This document shows positions 1 to 7,617 of a DNA stretch of 39,835 nt, piece by piece (position 1 is the stretch's first letter; the number at the start of each line of letters is the position of its first letter). The stretch is from a virus. Under the pieces are notes generated by a model. It was not told where the DNA came from. It was given only the letters and a program-made list of their open reading frames with translations, and made no database searches. Made by a program: the position numbers and the translations under genes. The stretch spans positions 1-39,835 of the IMG/VR virus record IMGVR_UViG_3300027902_000018; one strand, written 5' to 3'.

Positions 1-1
1 T

Positions 2-272
2 CCAAAACTCAAGAATAGGTTCGATTCTACAAGTTTGCCTATCATATCAGTTGAAACTGATGATTTAGAATTAATCGAGGACATGTTTTCAAGACTGAAC
101 TTGCATTTCAGGATCAGAATCATTTAGAAGCATATCCTATTTCTTATCAGAAGCTCAAAACTTAACTAAGAAAGAAATATATGAATATTTCCTTTTGTTG
201 AATGTTGCCGGTGTTCCTCAGTCCCAGGAACATTTAAATAACGTTAAACAATTATTGAAAGAAATCAGTTAA
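2..272 (+). pseudogene. 3' end of a gene entering from the left, apparently frameshifted
   Basis: One frame is open from base 2 and ends at a TAG at 125-127 (it contains ETDDLELIEDMFSRLNLHF). A second frame, one base on, is open from base 99 to a TAA at 270-272 and reads like ordinary protein (KKEIYEYFLLLNVAGVPQSQ). Neither frame has a start in the window and the second has no ATG of its own. The simplest reading is the C-terminal end of one protein broken by a one-base shift between 99 and 127. I do not recognise the family. A programmed +1 shift at ATT-TAG is possible but has no other support. Confidence 0.35.
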
Positions 273-284
273 GGAGAATAGAAA

Positions 285-632
285 ATGAAAAGCAATAGCG
301 TGATTACGGAAGAAGATGGTTATGATGTATGTCCTAACTGTTTTAGACCCGTCATGCCGGGGGATAAAAATTGCCCCTTCTGTAAAACCCATATGGGAAT
401 GATGATTAATGAACATCTACTTGATCAAACTGTAGCGGAAGTAATGGATGCAAATGATTATTTTGAATATATGATAGAGGAAGATTTTAAATCGAATCAT
501 CCTATTTGTGCACAATGCGGTAGTATATTATTTCCAGGAGAAGAAAAAATTTGTTCAAATTGCCAAGAAGAGAATCTAATATGGAATTATGACCTATCCT
601 ATGATTATTATTCGATGGAGGATATGATATGA
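285..632 (+). CDS. Double zinc-ribbon protein, function unknown
   Basis: Acidic 115-residue protein with two C-x2-C pairs separated by short turns: CPNC/CPFC near residues 16-33 and CAQC/CSNC near 76-93. Each set would bind one zinc, so this is a double zinc ribbon, a fold used for protein or nucleic-acid contacts. An AAGGAG site lies 9 bases before the ATG. The 3' end overlaps the next gene in an ATGA. There is no catalytic motif, so the role is unknown. Confidence 0.75.
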   Translation: MKSNSVITEEDGYDVCPNCFRPVMPGDKNCPFCKTHMGMMINEHLLDQTVAEVMDANDYFEYMIEEDFKSNHPICAQCGSILFPGEEKICSNCQEENLIWNYDLSYDYYSMEDMI

Positions 633-910
633 CACAGAAAGAAGCAATAAAACTATATGAAAGTAAGTTTTGGGAAACAATGACATTGAAAGATCGAGCA
701 ATGTTTCAGTTATTTGAACCCCTATTAATGCCATTCGATATCTTTCATGAGGCTGTGGAAAAAACCTTAGGACGTCCAGTATATACACATGAATTTGGAT
801 TGAATGTTGACGGACTTAAAAAAGAACTTCTTGGTGAATCTCCATCACCTTCTATGAATGATATTATACAACTCCTAATGGAAATTTTAGGAAACAAGTA
901 TGGGTTTTAA
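629..910 (+). CDS. Conserved phage protein (DUF7736-like) with a displaced C-terminus
   Basis: 93 residues, coupled to the gene before it by an ATGA overlap. The run FHEAVEKTLGRPVYTHEFGL matches my memory of a small phage domain of unknown function (DUF7736); the match is from memory only. After SPSMNDII the reading frame enters a 98-nt segment that is an exact inverted copy of 15707-15804 and stops. A natural-looking ending, NLIPSDKRIIIKI, sits just beyond it at 961-1003. Removing the 92 bases between the two copies of AATGATATTATA (857-868 and 949-960) joins SMNDII to that ending in frame. The present C-terminus therefore looks like the result of an insertion. Confidence 0.7.
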   Translation: MTQKEAIKLYESKFWETMTLKDRAMFQLFEPLLMPFDIFHEAVEKTLGRPVYTHEFGLNVDGLKKELLGESPSPSMNDIIQLLMEILGNKYGF

Positions 911-960
911 GAAAAAATGGAGATGTAATAGATTATGATAAATACCGTAATGATATTATA
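863..960 (+). repeat. 98-nt perfect inverted copy of 15707-15804
   Basis: By eye all 98 bases match the reverse complement of 15707-15804, some 15 kb away. Here the segment interrupts the 3' end of the DUF7736-like gene. At the other locus the same bases code the natural-looking sequence QVWVLRKNGDVIDYDKYRND. The copy here is flanked by the 12-nt direct repeat AATGATATTATA, a likely microhomology at which it was joined. The 15.7-kb locus is probably the donor. Confidence 0.85.
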
Positions 961-1014
961 AATTTGATTCCATCAGATAAACGAATAATTATAAAAATAT
1001 AGGAGGGAATTTCA

Positions 1015-1683
1015 ATGTCACGTAAATCAAATAAAGTACCAGGTGCACCTAAAACATTTCCATGTTCTATCTGTGGGGAGCAAGTAACAAAACCAAAGTC
1101 GTATGCAATGCTTAATGGTTCTCGAGCATGCCGTACTCACCCTGAAGCGATTGAGGCAAACCAAAAACGAGAGCTGATTAGGCGTGATGAACTTCAGAAA
1201 TCTCAAAAAAGGACTAAGTCACAAAATCAACAATTTACTATTATTCCTAAGGTGGAATGTTGGCATTGTCTTAAAGAAGGAGTAAATGAAAAAGAGGTAT
1301 TTGAAAGAATTTTAATCAACTCAGCAAAGCAAGAGTTGTTCGGACAAACTATGAATTTCTTTGATCCTAACGATCCAGTATACAAGAAAACAAGAGAAGA
1401 TTTGAATGGAAAATCAGTAGTTAAAGTTTTTCCTATTGATCATTTGGAAGAATGGCAAATTCGTCAGTTGGCAAAAGGGCAATTCGAGGCAGCAAACCTT
1501 GGCAAACTTATTATGCTTTGCCCTGAATGTGCAAAGAATTTTGGTTTTGATTGGACTTATGATGTTCCCAAGTTAACGACAGATCAGGTAGCAAATTGGT
1601 CAGTTGCATATAGTATGATGAAACCTACTATACAGGAAATAGCACAAAAAGAAATGGATAATAAGATAATTCAAAAGGTGTAA
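1015..1683 (+). CDS. Cysteine-rich zinc-binding protein, function unknown
   Basis: 222 residues after a strong AGGAGGG site. Three cysteine pairs are visible: CSIC near residue 17, CWHC near 82 and CPEC near 171, with the chain between them rich in Lys and Gln. The N-terminus (RKSNKVPGAPKTFPCSICGE) resembles a small zinc-finger head on a basic tail. No enzyme motif is seen. It lies 15 bases before the next gene and is probably co-transcribed with it. Confidence 0.7.
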   Translation: MSRKSNKVPGAPKTFPCSICGEQVTKPKSYAMLNGSRACRTHPEAIEANQKRELIRRDELQKSQKRTKSQNQQFTIIPKVECWHCLKEGVNEKEVFERILINSAKQELFGQTMNFFDPNDPVYKKTREDLNGKSVVKVFPIDHLEEWQIRQLAKGQFEAANLGKLIMLCPECAKNFGFDWTYDVPKLTTDQVANWSVAYSMMKPTIQEIAQKEMDNKIIQKV

Positions 1684-1697
1684 AAAGGAGAAATATT

Positions 1698-1919
1698 ATG
1701 CCAATGGACTTTCCAGATTTAAGAAGTTTAGAATTTGCGGCAGAAGTTCATAATTTTAGAAAAATAAAAAAAGGCGAAACAGAGGATGAATTTAGATCTG
1801 CTTTAGCTGATCACGTACAATCCATAGATTATATTGAATCTCTTGAGATACGTAATAAGGTAGGATGGGATAAGTTTACTGATGCTCAGAAAAGAGATAT
1901 GATTATTCGAAGATTATAA
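1698..1919 (+). CDS. Small conserved phage protein, function unknown
   Basis: 73 residues with an AAGGAG site. The pattern ALADHV...IRNKVGWDKFTDAQ resembles a short protein common in phages and mobile elements, but I know no function for it. Codons for HVQSIDYIESLE lie inside a 40-nt stretch repeated exactly, in reverse orientation, at 36163-36202. The sequence seems at home here and is the likelier donor. Confidence 0.65.
   Translation: MPMDFPDLRSLEFAAEVHNFRKIKKGETEDEFRSALADHVQSIDYIESLEIRNKVGWDKFTDAQKRDMIIRRL
1810..1849 (+). repeat. 40-nt perfect inverted copy of 36163-36202
   Basis: Forty bases match exactly the reverse complement of 36163-36202, 34 kb away. Both copies are read in the same frame and give HVQSIDYIESLE in two otherwise unrelated proteins. 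At 40 of 40 bases, including silent positions, this is recent copying rather than protein convergence. Confidence 0.85.
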
Positions 1920-1937
1920 AATTTTTTAAAATAATAC

Positions 1938-1966
1938 TTGACTTTTTATGGTAATTACTTTATAAT
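1938..1966 (+). promoter_or_regulatory. Consensus sigma70-type promoter for the ligase gene
   Basis: TTGACT (1938-1943) and TATAAT (1961-1966) are separated by exactly 17 bases in the gap between two genes, 29 bases before the ligase start. This is close to the bacterial housekeeping consensus and suggests early expression by host polymerase. The same two hexamers with the same spacing occur at 34904-34932. Confidence 0.85.
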
Positions 1967-1994
1967 TAAGGCAATAATAAAAAGGAGCTTTTAT

Positions 1995-3875
1995 ATGAAT
2001 ATGAAAGAAATCATACAGCTCAAGGCAACATTACGGGAAGAGAATAAAGCTTATCGTCTAACATCTAAACCTATTGTTCCAGATGCAGTTTTTGATTCAC
2101 AAATGGAGATGTTAGAAAAAGCAATTGATGAAGAAGAGTTCATCGAATTCCTTGAAGTCCTCAAAGAAGACGTCATTATTTATGGAAGTGAAAGAAAAGA
2201 AAAACTTCCACACATCATGGCGTCGTTAGATAAAGTTAAAACCCTTGCAGAAATACAAAAATGGTATACAAAATATAATATTTCAGAAACTGAAGAAATT
2301 GTACTCACACCAAAATATGATGGTCTTTCATTATTGGTGAATGAGAACAACCATAAAGCATGGACCTCAGGCGACGGTACCGTGGGTCAAAGGTCACATG
2401 ATCACTTCAAGGCTATGAGGCACGGAGAAACCGGTAGAGGGGTTACCTACGGCGAGGCAATTATGCTTCGTTCAATCTTTGCAAAGAAATATTCTAAGGA
2501 AATATTGGGAGAAGACGGTTATGAGAATCCTCGTAATTTGGTATCCGGACAATTGAATTCACCTGACCCTACCAAGATATTGAAGGATATGTACTACGTT
2601 AGATACTCCGTCATTAATTCTCAGGCTAATAAGGAACAACAGTTAGAATATTGTAACTCGCTTAATGAATTGAAGGTTCCATTTAAGGTGACACGGCTTT
2701 GTGACCTTACAGAAAAAGGTTTACTGGATCTTTATAAGGAATGGAGAAAAGATGTCCTTATTGATGGAATTGTAATCGATATCAATAGGCATAGTATTCG
2801 AGAAGAGCTTGGTAGACATGCTTCCACAGATAATCCGCAATATGCCAGAGCCTATAAAAGCAAAGATTTTGAGGAAGTAAAGCAAGCCACGGTAGTTGAT
2901 CTTATTATCAAGGTTTCAAAACAAGGTTATGTCATTCCAGTAATTCAAATCACACCTACAAGGCTTGATGAAGTCACCGTGACAAGATCATCCGTTTACA
3001 ATTATAAAACGGTAGTTGATCTTGGTATTGGAAAAGGTGCCGTGGTTATGATTAAGAGAAGCGGCCAGGTAATTCCCAAAGTGGTGGATGTTATAAAGAA
3101 AGTAAAAACGATAATTCCTACCATTTGTCCTTCATGTGGGGAAAAATTGGATTGGAATGAGACTGAGGTTCATCTTGAATGTATTAATCCAAATTGTGAA
3201 GCTCAACGATATCAAAATATCGTTTCTTTTTTCAAGATCATGGATGTGGAAGAGGTTGGTGAAGGAACACTTAAAGCTTGTTATGCGGCAGGATATGATA
3301 CCGTGGGAAAGATTTTAAAAATGAGACAGTCAGATTTTAGAAAGTTGGATGGGTTTGGTGATAGAAGCGCCGAGATTGCCTATACGAATATTCATTCAAA
3401 GATGTCCGAGGTGTCCTTACCACAACTGATGCATGCCAGCGGGTGTTTCCGTATCCTTGGTTCTACGAAATTGGCATTAGTATCCCACCTGGCGGACGAG
3501 AATCCTACCGTGGGAGAGTTGAATAGTATCAAAGGATTTTCCGATACAAGCTCGAAATCATTTATTACAGGTTTGAAAAAGTTCAAGGAGTTTGTGAAAG
3601 ATCTTCCTATCACGATTAAGAAAAAAGAGGAGGTCAAAATGCCTACTTCCAATAAATGTGAAGGAAAAGTATTTGTATTTACCGGCTTCAGAAGTGAAGA
3701 ACTTGAAGAAAAGATCAGGAGCTGTAATGGAGAGGTTGGGAGTGGAGTAAATAAGAGAACGACCCATTTGGTGATGAAGAAAAAGGGAAGCGGTTCTGGA
3801 AAGGAACAGAAAGCAATTGACCTTGGAATTACCATTTGGGATAAGGATGAAATTGAAAAATTCTTAGGAAAGTAA
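1995..3875 (+). CDS. ligA: NAD-dependent DNA ligase
   Basis: 626-residue ligase that seals nicks using NAD+ and releases NMN. The adenylation lysine is K107 in TPKYDGLS. Then come the nucleotidyltransferase core, an OB-like region (TVVDLIIKVSKQGYVIPVIQ), a four-cysteine zinc finger (CPSC...CINPNC near residue 380), helix-hairpin-helix repeats and a C-terminal BRCT domain (GKVFVFTGFR). It is a little shorter than bacterial LigA (about 670). I use the ATG preceded by AGGAG; an in-frame TTG at 1938 is the promoter -35 box. T4 itself uses an ATP-dependent ligase, so this phage adds to its own demand for NAD+. Confidence 0.95.
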   Translation: MNMKEIIQLKATLREENKAYRLTSKPIVPDAVFDSQMEMLEKAIDEEEFIEFLEVLKEDVIIYGSERKEKLPHIMASLDKVKTLAEIQKWYTKYNISETEEIVLTPKYDGLSLLVNENNHKAWTSGDGTVGQRSHDHFKAMRHGETGRGVTYGEAIMLRSIFAKKYSKEILGEDGYENPRNLVSGQLNSPDPTKILKDMYYVRYSVINSQANKEQQLEYCNSLNELKVPFKVTRLCDLTEKGLLDLYKEWRKDVLIDGIVIDINRHSIREELGRHASTDNPQYARAYKSKDFEEVKQATVVDLIIKVSKQGYVIPVIQITPTRLDEVTVTRSSVYNYKTVVDLGIGKGAVVMIKRSGQVIPKVVDVIKKVKTIIPTICPSCGEKLDWNETEVHLECINPNCEAQRYQNIVSFFKIMDVEEVGEGTLKACYAAGYDTVGKILKMRQSDFRKLDGFGDRSAEIAYTNIHSKMSEVSLPQLMHASGCFRILGSTKLALVSHLADENPTVGELNSIKGFSDTSSKSFITGLKKFKEFVKDLPITIKKKEEVKMPTSNKCEGKVFVFTGFRSEELEEKIRSCNGEVGSGVNKRTTHLVMKKKGSGSGKEQKAIDLGITIWDKDEIEKFLGK

Positions 3876-3905
3876 ACACAAAAGATGCTAAGAGGAGATA
3901 AAATA

Positions 3906-4262
3906 ATGTCAACCAAAATTAAAAGACTTGCAAAAGGAACTCCTATAGAGTATATGATGTATCATCGAGGAATAGAAAGCATAAATGGTCTTACTTTTGA
4001 AAGAAAAGGTGAATTTTTTATTATTCAAGGGTTTGTTGTGGGTGATACTGAAGAGTTAGGAATTTCTGTAGTAGCGGAGGATGATGAAAATTGTTGTTTA
4101 ACTAAATCAGAACCTAACAAAAAGTATGAGAATAAAATATTAAGAAACAAAAACACCAATAAACATAGGCGATTATTGCGTCGAGGGTACTATATAGAAG
4201 GAGAGCAAAGAGGTAGAATAAGCAAGGAAGGCAATACTCCTGTTTGTCCATATAATAAATGA
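3906..4262 (+). CDS. Hypothetical protein
   Basis: 118 residues. The ATG follows GAGGAG at a good distance; an upstream in-frame ATG at 3885 lies before that site and is unlikely. The N-terminal half looks like a small beta-rich domain (FERKGEFFIIQGFVVGDTEE) and the C-terminal third is strongly basic (NKNTNKHRRLLRRGYY). It follows the ligase by 30 bases and may share its transcript. No family recognised. Confidence 0.6.
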   Translation: MSTKIKRLAKGTPIEYMMYHRGIESINGLTFERKGEFFIIQGFVVGDTEELGISVVAEDDENCCLTKSEPNKKYENKILRNKNTNKHRRLLRRGYYIEGEQRGRISKEGNTPVCPYNK

Positions 4263-4329
4263 TAATAGAGGAAAATTTTTATATGGAATGCGTAATGCAT
4301 AATCAATTTTTCGTAACAGGAATAGGGTA

Positions 4330-4539
4330 ATGATTCTAACATCAGATGAAAGAAAGAAATTCAAAGAATATTGTATTAACCAAGCGCTAGAAAATGAAGA
4401 ATTTGCTACTCAACTTGAAAAAATAAAGAAACCAGTAAAGGCTAAAACATATAAAATAAAAGCTGCGGCGTATGCAATTGTGGTTAAAGATTTTAATTTG
4501 ATTGATGAATATTTAATGCAAGTATATAAGGAGAAATAG
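4330..4539 (+). CDS. Small hypothetical protein
   Basis: 69 residues, Lys-rich and mostly helical by composition (DERKKFKEYCINQALENEEF). The ribosome site is weak (AGG, then AGGG, within 20 bases). The gene stops one base before the next start. No recognised domain. Confidence 0.55.
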   Translation: MILTSDERKKFKEYCINQALENEEFATQLEKIKKPVKAKTYKIKAAAYAIVVKDFNLIDEYLMQVYKEK

Positions 4540-4540
4540 A

Positions 4541-4699
4541 ATGGGACTTCTAAATTTTATAATTTGTTTGATAATTGGTTTGCTTATGTGTAAAGGTTGT
4601 ATTTGCTTATGCAAAAAGTTTCTTAAAGTGATTGGAGAAAGAAATGAGAAAAGGATTGCTATGGATAGCCGTTCCAATTTTACTGCTAATTGGATGTAA
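4541..4699 (+). CDS. 52-residue single-span membrane protein
   Basis: Begins at an ATG after AAGGAG. The first 24 residues (MGLLNFIICLIIGLLMCKGC) form a hydrophobic span rich in Cys, followed by a basic tail. The last 56 bases overlap the lipoprotein gene that follows in another frame. A small membrane protein overlapped by a lipoprotein gene is the layout of some phage spanin pairs, but this protein is far shorter than a usual i-spanin. Confidence 0.5.
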   Translation: MGLLNFIICLIIGLLMCKGCICLCKKFLKVIGERNEKRIAMDSRSNFTANWM

Positions 4700-4877
4700 A
4701 TATGAAGCTGATCTATGGGATTGGGAAAAAGCTCCAAAGGAATATAAATGCACTAAGGAACAAATGATTAAAGTTCAGGAAGAATCTAAATGGTGTACTG
4801 ACCATACAGGTTACCCCAGTTCTTACTGTTATGGAACAGCAATAATGAGGAATTGTACTAAGGAGGAGAAAAAGTGA
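4644..4877 (+). CDS. Small lipoprotein
   Basis: 77 residues. MRKGLLWIAVPILLLIGCKY is a typical lipoprotein signal with lipobox LLIGC; cleavage before C18 would leave a lipid-anchored, Cys-rich chain of about 60 residues. I choose the ATG after GGAG; a TTG 12 bases upstream overlaps that site. It ends in a GTGA overlap with the next gene. It could be an outer-membrane exclusion protein or an o-spanin; neither is proven. Confidence 0.65.
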   Translation: MRKGLLWIAVPILLLIGCKYEADLWDWEKAPKEYKCTKEQMIKVQEESKWCTDHTGYPSSYCYGTAIMRNCTKEEKK

Positions 4878-5359
4878 ACGAACAGGAACGTGATAAATAT
4901 TTAATGAAAGTTATATTTGGCATATCCAATATTGAAGAGATGAAATGGACTGATTTTTACCCCACATGTGTACATTACCGTTATCCATATTTGCACAATT
5001 ATTACAAGAAATGTTTACATTTCTCCAATTGGGTAGGTTTTGGTATACTTTGGGAATGGTCTATGAAACAAAGATGGTTTAGTAAATTTGTAGCAAATAA
5101 CTTCTTTGATTTGACAAGCGGAATCAATAATACCATTCTTTTTATCAATCCAGATTTATTTGCAAACACCGTATATATGTTCTTGAAAGAGTATAGAACT
5201 TGTAATAACTGTGGGCTTGCGGGTGAAGGAACTTGTAATAATTGTGCTGGACAAAATTACGGACATGCAACAGAAATAACTGGTAAAGGAACCTGTGATA
5301 ATTGGTGTGACCATAAGTTATGTGATAAGACTTGTGATAATTGTATTCGACGGTACTGA
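4874..5359 (+). CDS. Cys-repeat protein, function unknown
   Basis: 161 residues starting at GTG, overlapped with the previous stop (GTGA) and preceded by AGGAGG. The N-terminal 110 residues are aromatic-rich and globular. The last 50 hold imperfect repeats of CNNC/CDNC (near residues 110-158) with about ten cysteines, a possible metal-binding tail. Family not recognised. Confidence 0.6.
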   Translation: MNEQERDKYLMKVIFGISNIEEMKWTDFYPTCVHYRYPYLHNYYKKCLHFSNWVGFGILWEWSMKQRWFSKFVANNFFDLTSGINNTILFINPDLFANTVYMFLKEYRTCNNCGLAGEGTCNNCAGQNYGHATEITGKGTCDNWCDHKLCDKTCDNCIRRY

Positions 5360-5361
5360 AA

Positions 5362-5679
5362 ATGGAAATTAGTTGGGTAAAATTTGAGAAACAGATTCTA
5401 AAAAAGATAAATGAAGTTTATCCTTGCATTCCAATAATGGATAAAGGACAAATAATAACTAAAGTTTCAGAAGAAATCAAAAAGGATATGAATCGTTTGG
5501 CAGAAGCAAAATTGGAAGGTTGTATAACCACAATTACCGTGGCTCATATACGGCATAAGTACACCGATTATGATAAAAGAATTAGACCATTTAATAAAAC
5601 AGAAGCCAGAAGAGAAATATCACCTAAGGTGAAAGAAATTATTGGAAAATGGAGAGGACACTTAAACATGCGGCAATAG
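5362..5679 (+). CDS. DUF2293-like protein
   Basis: 105 residues. The C-terminal half, HIRHKYTDYDKR...EARREI...IIGKWRG, resembles DUF2293, a domain of unknown function with a conserved HxRHxxTxYD...EAR pattern, though the match is from memory. The ATG lies 2 bases after the previous stop with no strong ribosome site, so translation may depend on coupling. An in-frame TTG at 5341 is less likely. Confidence 0.55.
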   Translation: MEISWVKFEKQILKKINEVYPCIPIMDKGQIITKVSEEIKKDMNRLAEAKLEGCITTITVAHIRHKYTDYDKRIRPFNKTEARREISPKVKEIIGKWRGHLNMRQ

Positions 5680-5690
5680 GAGGTAAATAT

Positions 5691-6134
5691 ATGTTGAAAA
5701 TAGTTTATTATAAGTTTGATGAAAATGATCAAGAAATGAAAGAAGTATTGCACCAAATTTCTCACAATAGTCATGGAGCAAATTGTTCAGACGAAGAAAG
5801 AGCTTCACTCAATCATATTCTTTCTGGAAATGAATTTAAAGAAATTCATTTATACAATACAGCAAGATATGTTGAGAAAGCAATTGAGTATCAGACTAAA
5901 CTAATGAATAATCCAGCGTTGGTTTCATTAGCTGATACAAGGAAACAATTCCTTAGTGGTTGGAAATGGGTTTTACGAAATTTATGGAAAGTTTATTTAA
6001 CCAAAAATGATTGTAAATTTTATCGTAAAGATACTGAATCTTGCTCTAAAGGATGTTCAAAAGAAGACGTAAAACCTGGCGGGTACTGCAAGTTCGAAGA
6101 TCATCAAAAAGATTGTAATTGTTTTAATACGTGA
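5691..6134 (+). CDS. Hypothetical protein with Cys-rich tail
   Basis: 147 residues beginning at an ATG after a strong TAGGAGG site. The N-terminal 110 residues are mixed helical; the tail has seven cysteines (residues about 107-144) and may bind metal. This is the last + strand gene; the - strand block converges on it 10 bases away. No family recognised. Confidence 0.6.
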   Translation: MLKIVYYKFDENDQEMKEVLHQISHNSHGANCSDEERASLNHILSGNEFKEIHLYNTARYVEKAIEYQTKLMNNPALVSLADTRKQFLSGWKWVLRNLWKVYLTKNDCKFYRKDTESCSKGCSKEDVKPGGYCKFEDHQKDCNCFNT

Positions 6135-6144
6135 AAAATTTATG

Positions 6145-6459
6145 TCAGCAGGATATGATGGAATACGTACTAATCACAATAATGGTGACACTTTTCAATC
6201 TCTCAGAAAAGTATGGATTATCTATAAATGCAAACTTGGATAAATCCACAACTACATGAAGAATAGTTCCATCACCAACATACTTAGCAACATACTTATT
6301 TAATGTAACATAAATCCCTTCACCAAAATCCCCTGGATCAGAACGGCTGCCTACCTTTTCTATTTTGAATCCTTCTTTTAAAATTTGTTCGGCAGAAGAT
6401 TTAGTTGTTCCATGATAAAAGGTTTTTACTTCTTCTGTTATGAAATTTCTAAAATTCAT
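6145..6459 (-). CDS. Tagged ADP-ribosyltransferase-like protein, C-terminus apparently lost
   Basis: Begins with the tag MNFRNFITE, then FYHGTTKSSAEQILKEGFK and GDFGEGIYVT, the N-terminal strand and NAD-binding pattern of ADP-ribosyltransferase folds (HGT, then G-x-G-I-Y). At 104 residues it is shorter than a full domain and ends in an implausible VTIIVISTYSIISC. The opposite strand at 6124-6195 reads EKFMSAGYDGIRTNHNNGDT, which resembles the missing C-terminal part of such folds. A hairpin at 6190-6212 lies at the switch, so a small inversion may have destroyed the end. Activity is doubtful in this form. Confidence 0.6.
   Translation of the reverse strand: MNFRNFITEEVKTFYHGTTKSSAEQILKEGFKIEKVGSRSDPGDFGEGIYVTLNKYVAKYVGDGTILHVVVDLSKFAFIDNPYFSERLKSVTIIVISTYSIISC
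6190..6212. repeat. Short hairpin near the convergent gene ends
   Basis: ACTTTTC (6190-6196) and GAAAAGT (6206-6212) are perfect 7-base arms around a 9-base loop, inside the 3' part of the truncated ADP-ribosyltransferase gene. There is no T-run making it a good terminator. It coincides with the point where the protein stops looking like its family. Confidence 0.5.
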
Positions 6460-6465
6460 CCTATT

Positions 6466-6856
6466 CTATTTTGGTTTAATGGCGCTCATCTTCATAAATA
6501 AATCAGAACTAGCTTTCTCATAATTTTCTATAGCTTCAGCTAATTGATTTAATGAATCATTCAAGCTAGCACGAATCTTATCTAAATCTTGTAAGTCCTT
6601 TATAGGGTAATAAGCTCCCCCACGGTTCATATTGATAATCTGTATCATACATAAAGCCACAGTACCTGCCGATCCACCATCTTTTACAGATAGCCATACT
6701 TTATCTCTACCAATACCAGAACTAGGCTCTATAATTTTTGCATCTCTATTTTCAGAACCTTTGATAAAATATGATTTTTAAGTTATCATACTTATCCCTA
6801 AGTTCTTTAAATGTATCTTCATTCAAATATGCTGTTAGTCTCTTTAAAATTTTCAT
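6466..6856 (-). pseudogene. Tagged protein gene broken by a one-base shift
   Basis: The ATG overlaps the papain-like gene's stop (ATGA) and starts MKILKRLTAYLNED, a clear B-type tag. The frame runs to ...KYDNLK and then goes wrong at a run of five A (T5 at 6775-6779 on +). Taking one A out gives a continuous chain: SYFIKGSENRDAKIIEP, then GIGRDKVWLSVKDGGSAGTV and a helical C-terminus ending SAIKPK, about 129 residues. It is either a sequencing indel or a recent null. The intact product would be another small head-targeted protein of unknown function. Confidence 0.65.
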
Positions 6857-7617
6857 ATATTTTCTCCCATCTTAATCGTCCAAAAATCATCTGAAAGGTT
6901 CCTATTTTCTATATACTCGTAAGGAAGCCAAAAGTAACCACCTATCCCCCAATCAGCTCCCCAAGAGTTCTTTACTAAAACCATTTTTGTTTTATCGTCA
7001 TAACCCACGGCAAGTACCGCATGACCGCCTATCATCCTTTCCGTAGGACCTGGTACTCGGACGATACCCGTTTTAGCACATTCTTCTCCCTCAAAGTTCT
7101 CATATACCGAGAAACCAAAGGCTACAGGGTATCCAGATGCTAAACAATTACGCATATCACCCAAAGACCCTATCCTATAATAGGAAGTTATCCTGTGGTT
7201 AGATGCTTCCACATAAGCTTCATTTGAAGGTTTAATTGTTAGGTTATCTAAATTGTATGGCCAAGTTGATTCATGACAAGCTCCAATTGTTGCTAATGTT
7301 TTAATTCCATCACGAATAAAGGCTCCGCCGTCAGCATTTATATTTCCTTCAGCTTCTCTTTCATTATAGTAAATGAATAGACGAGAAAAAGTATCGCTTC
7401 CTTTTTTATCTTTGATTTCTAGGTACTCAAGAGCATTACCCAAAGCATTTCCAGTACAAGAACTAGCATCGCCTTGATCTTTTACTGGAGAACAATTAGG
7501 CCTCAAATCTATACTAGAAGGTAAGAGTAATCTCCATGGTTTGATTAAACTATAACCAAAGTCTCTGATATCCGGAATGTCCGGTTTCCAGCCATAACGA
7601 CGAGTTAAATTTGTCAT
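6853..7617 (-). CDS. Papain-like (C1A) cysteine protease
   Basis: 254 residues with all the papain landmarks: oxyanion Gln48 and nucleophile Cys54 in VKDQGDASSCTG, His199 in GGHAVLAVGYDD and Asn217 in VKNSWGADWGIGGYFWLP. There is no long inhibitory propeptide and no signal peptide. Unlike its neighbours it has no capsid tag; it starts MTNLTRRYGWKPD. It overlaps the upstream gene by one base (TAATG) and the downstream one by four. It may digest host proteins or process tagged cargo; the target is unknown. Confidence 0.85.
   Translation of the reverse strand: MTNLTRRYGWKPDIPDIRDFGYSLIKPWRLLLPSSIDLRPNCSPVKDQGDASSCTGNALGNALEYLEIKDKKGSDTFSRLFIYYNEREAEGNINADGGAFIRDGIKTLATIGACHESTWPYNLDNLTIKPSNEAYVEASNHRITSYYRIGSLGDMRNCLASGYPVAFGFSVYENFEGEECAKTGIVRVPGPTERMIGGHAVLAVGYDDKTKMVLVKNSWGADWGIGGYFWLPYEYIENRNLSDDFWTIKMGENI

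Noticed and set aside
863-1003. Separate small + strand gene coding VLRKNGDVIDYDKYRND
   Set aside because: No start codon, and the bases are an inverted copy of a gene at 15.7 kb; an insertion explains it better.
1938-1994. In-frame TTG start that would add 19 residues to the ligase
   Set aside because: The TTG is part of the promoter -35 box and no ribosome site precedes it; the ATG at 1995 follows AGGAG.
3392-3916. 174-codon - strand frame
   Set aside because: It is the antisense shadow of the ligase BRCT/HhH region, with Phe/Ser-rich composition typical of shadows.
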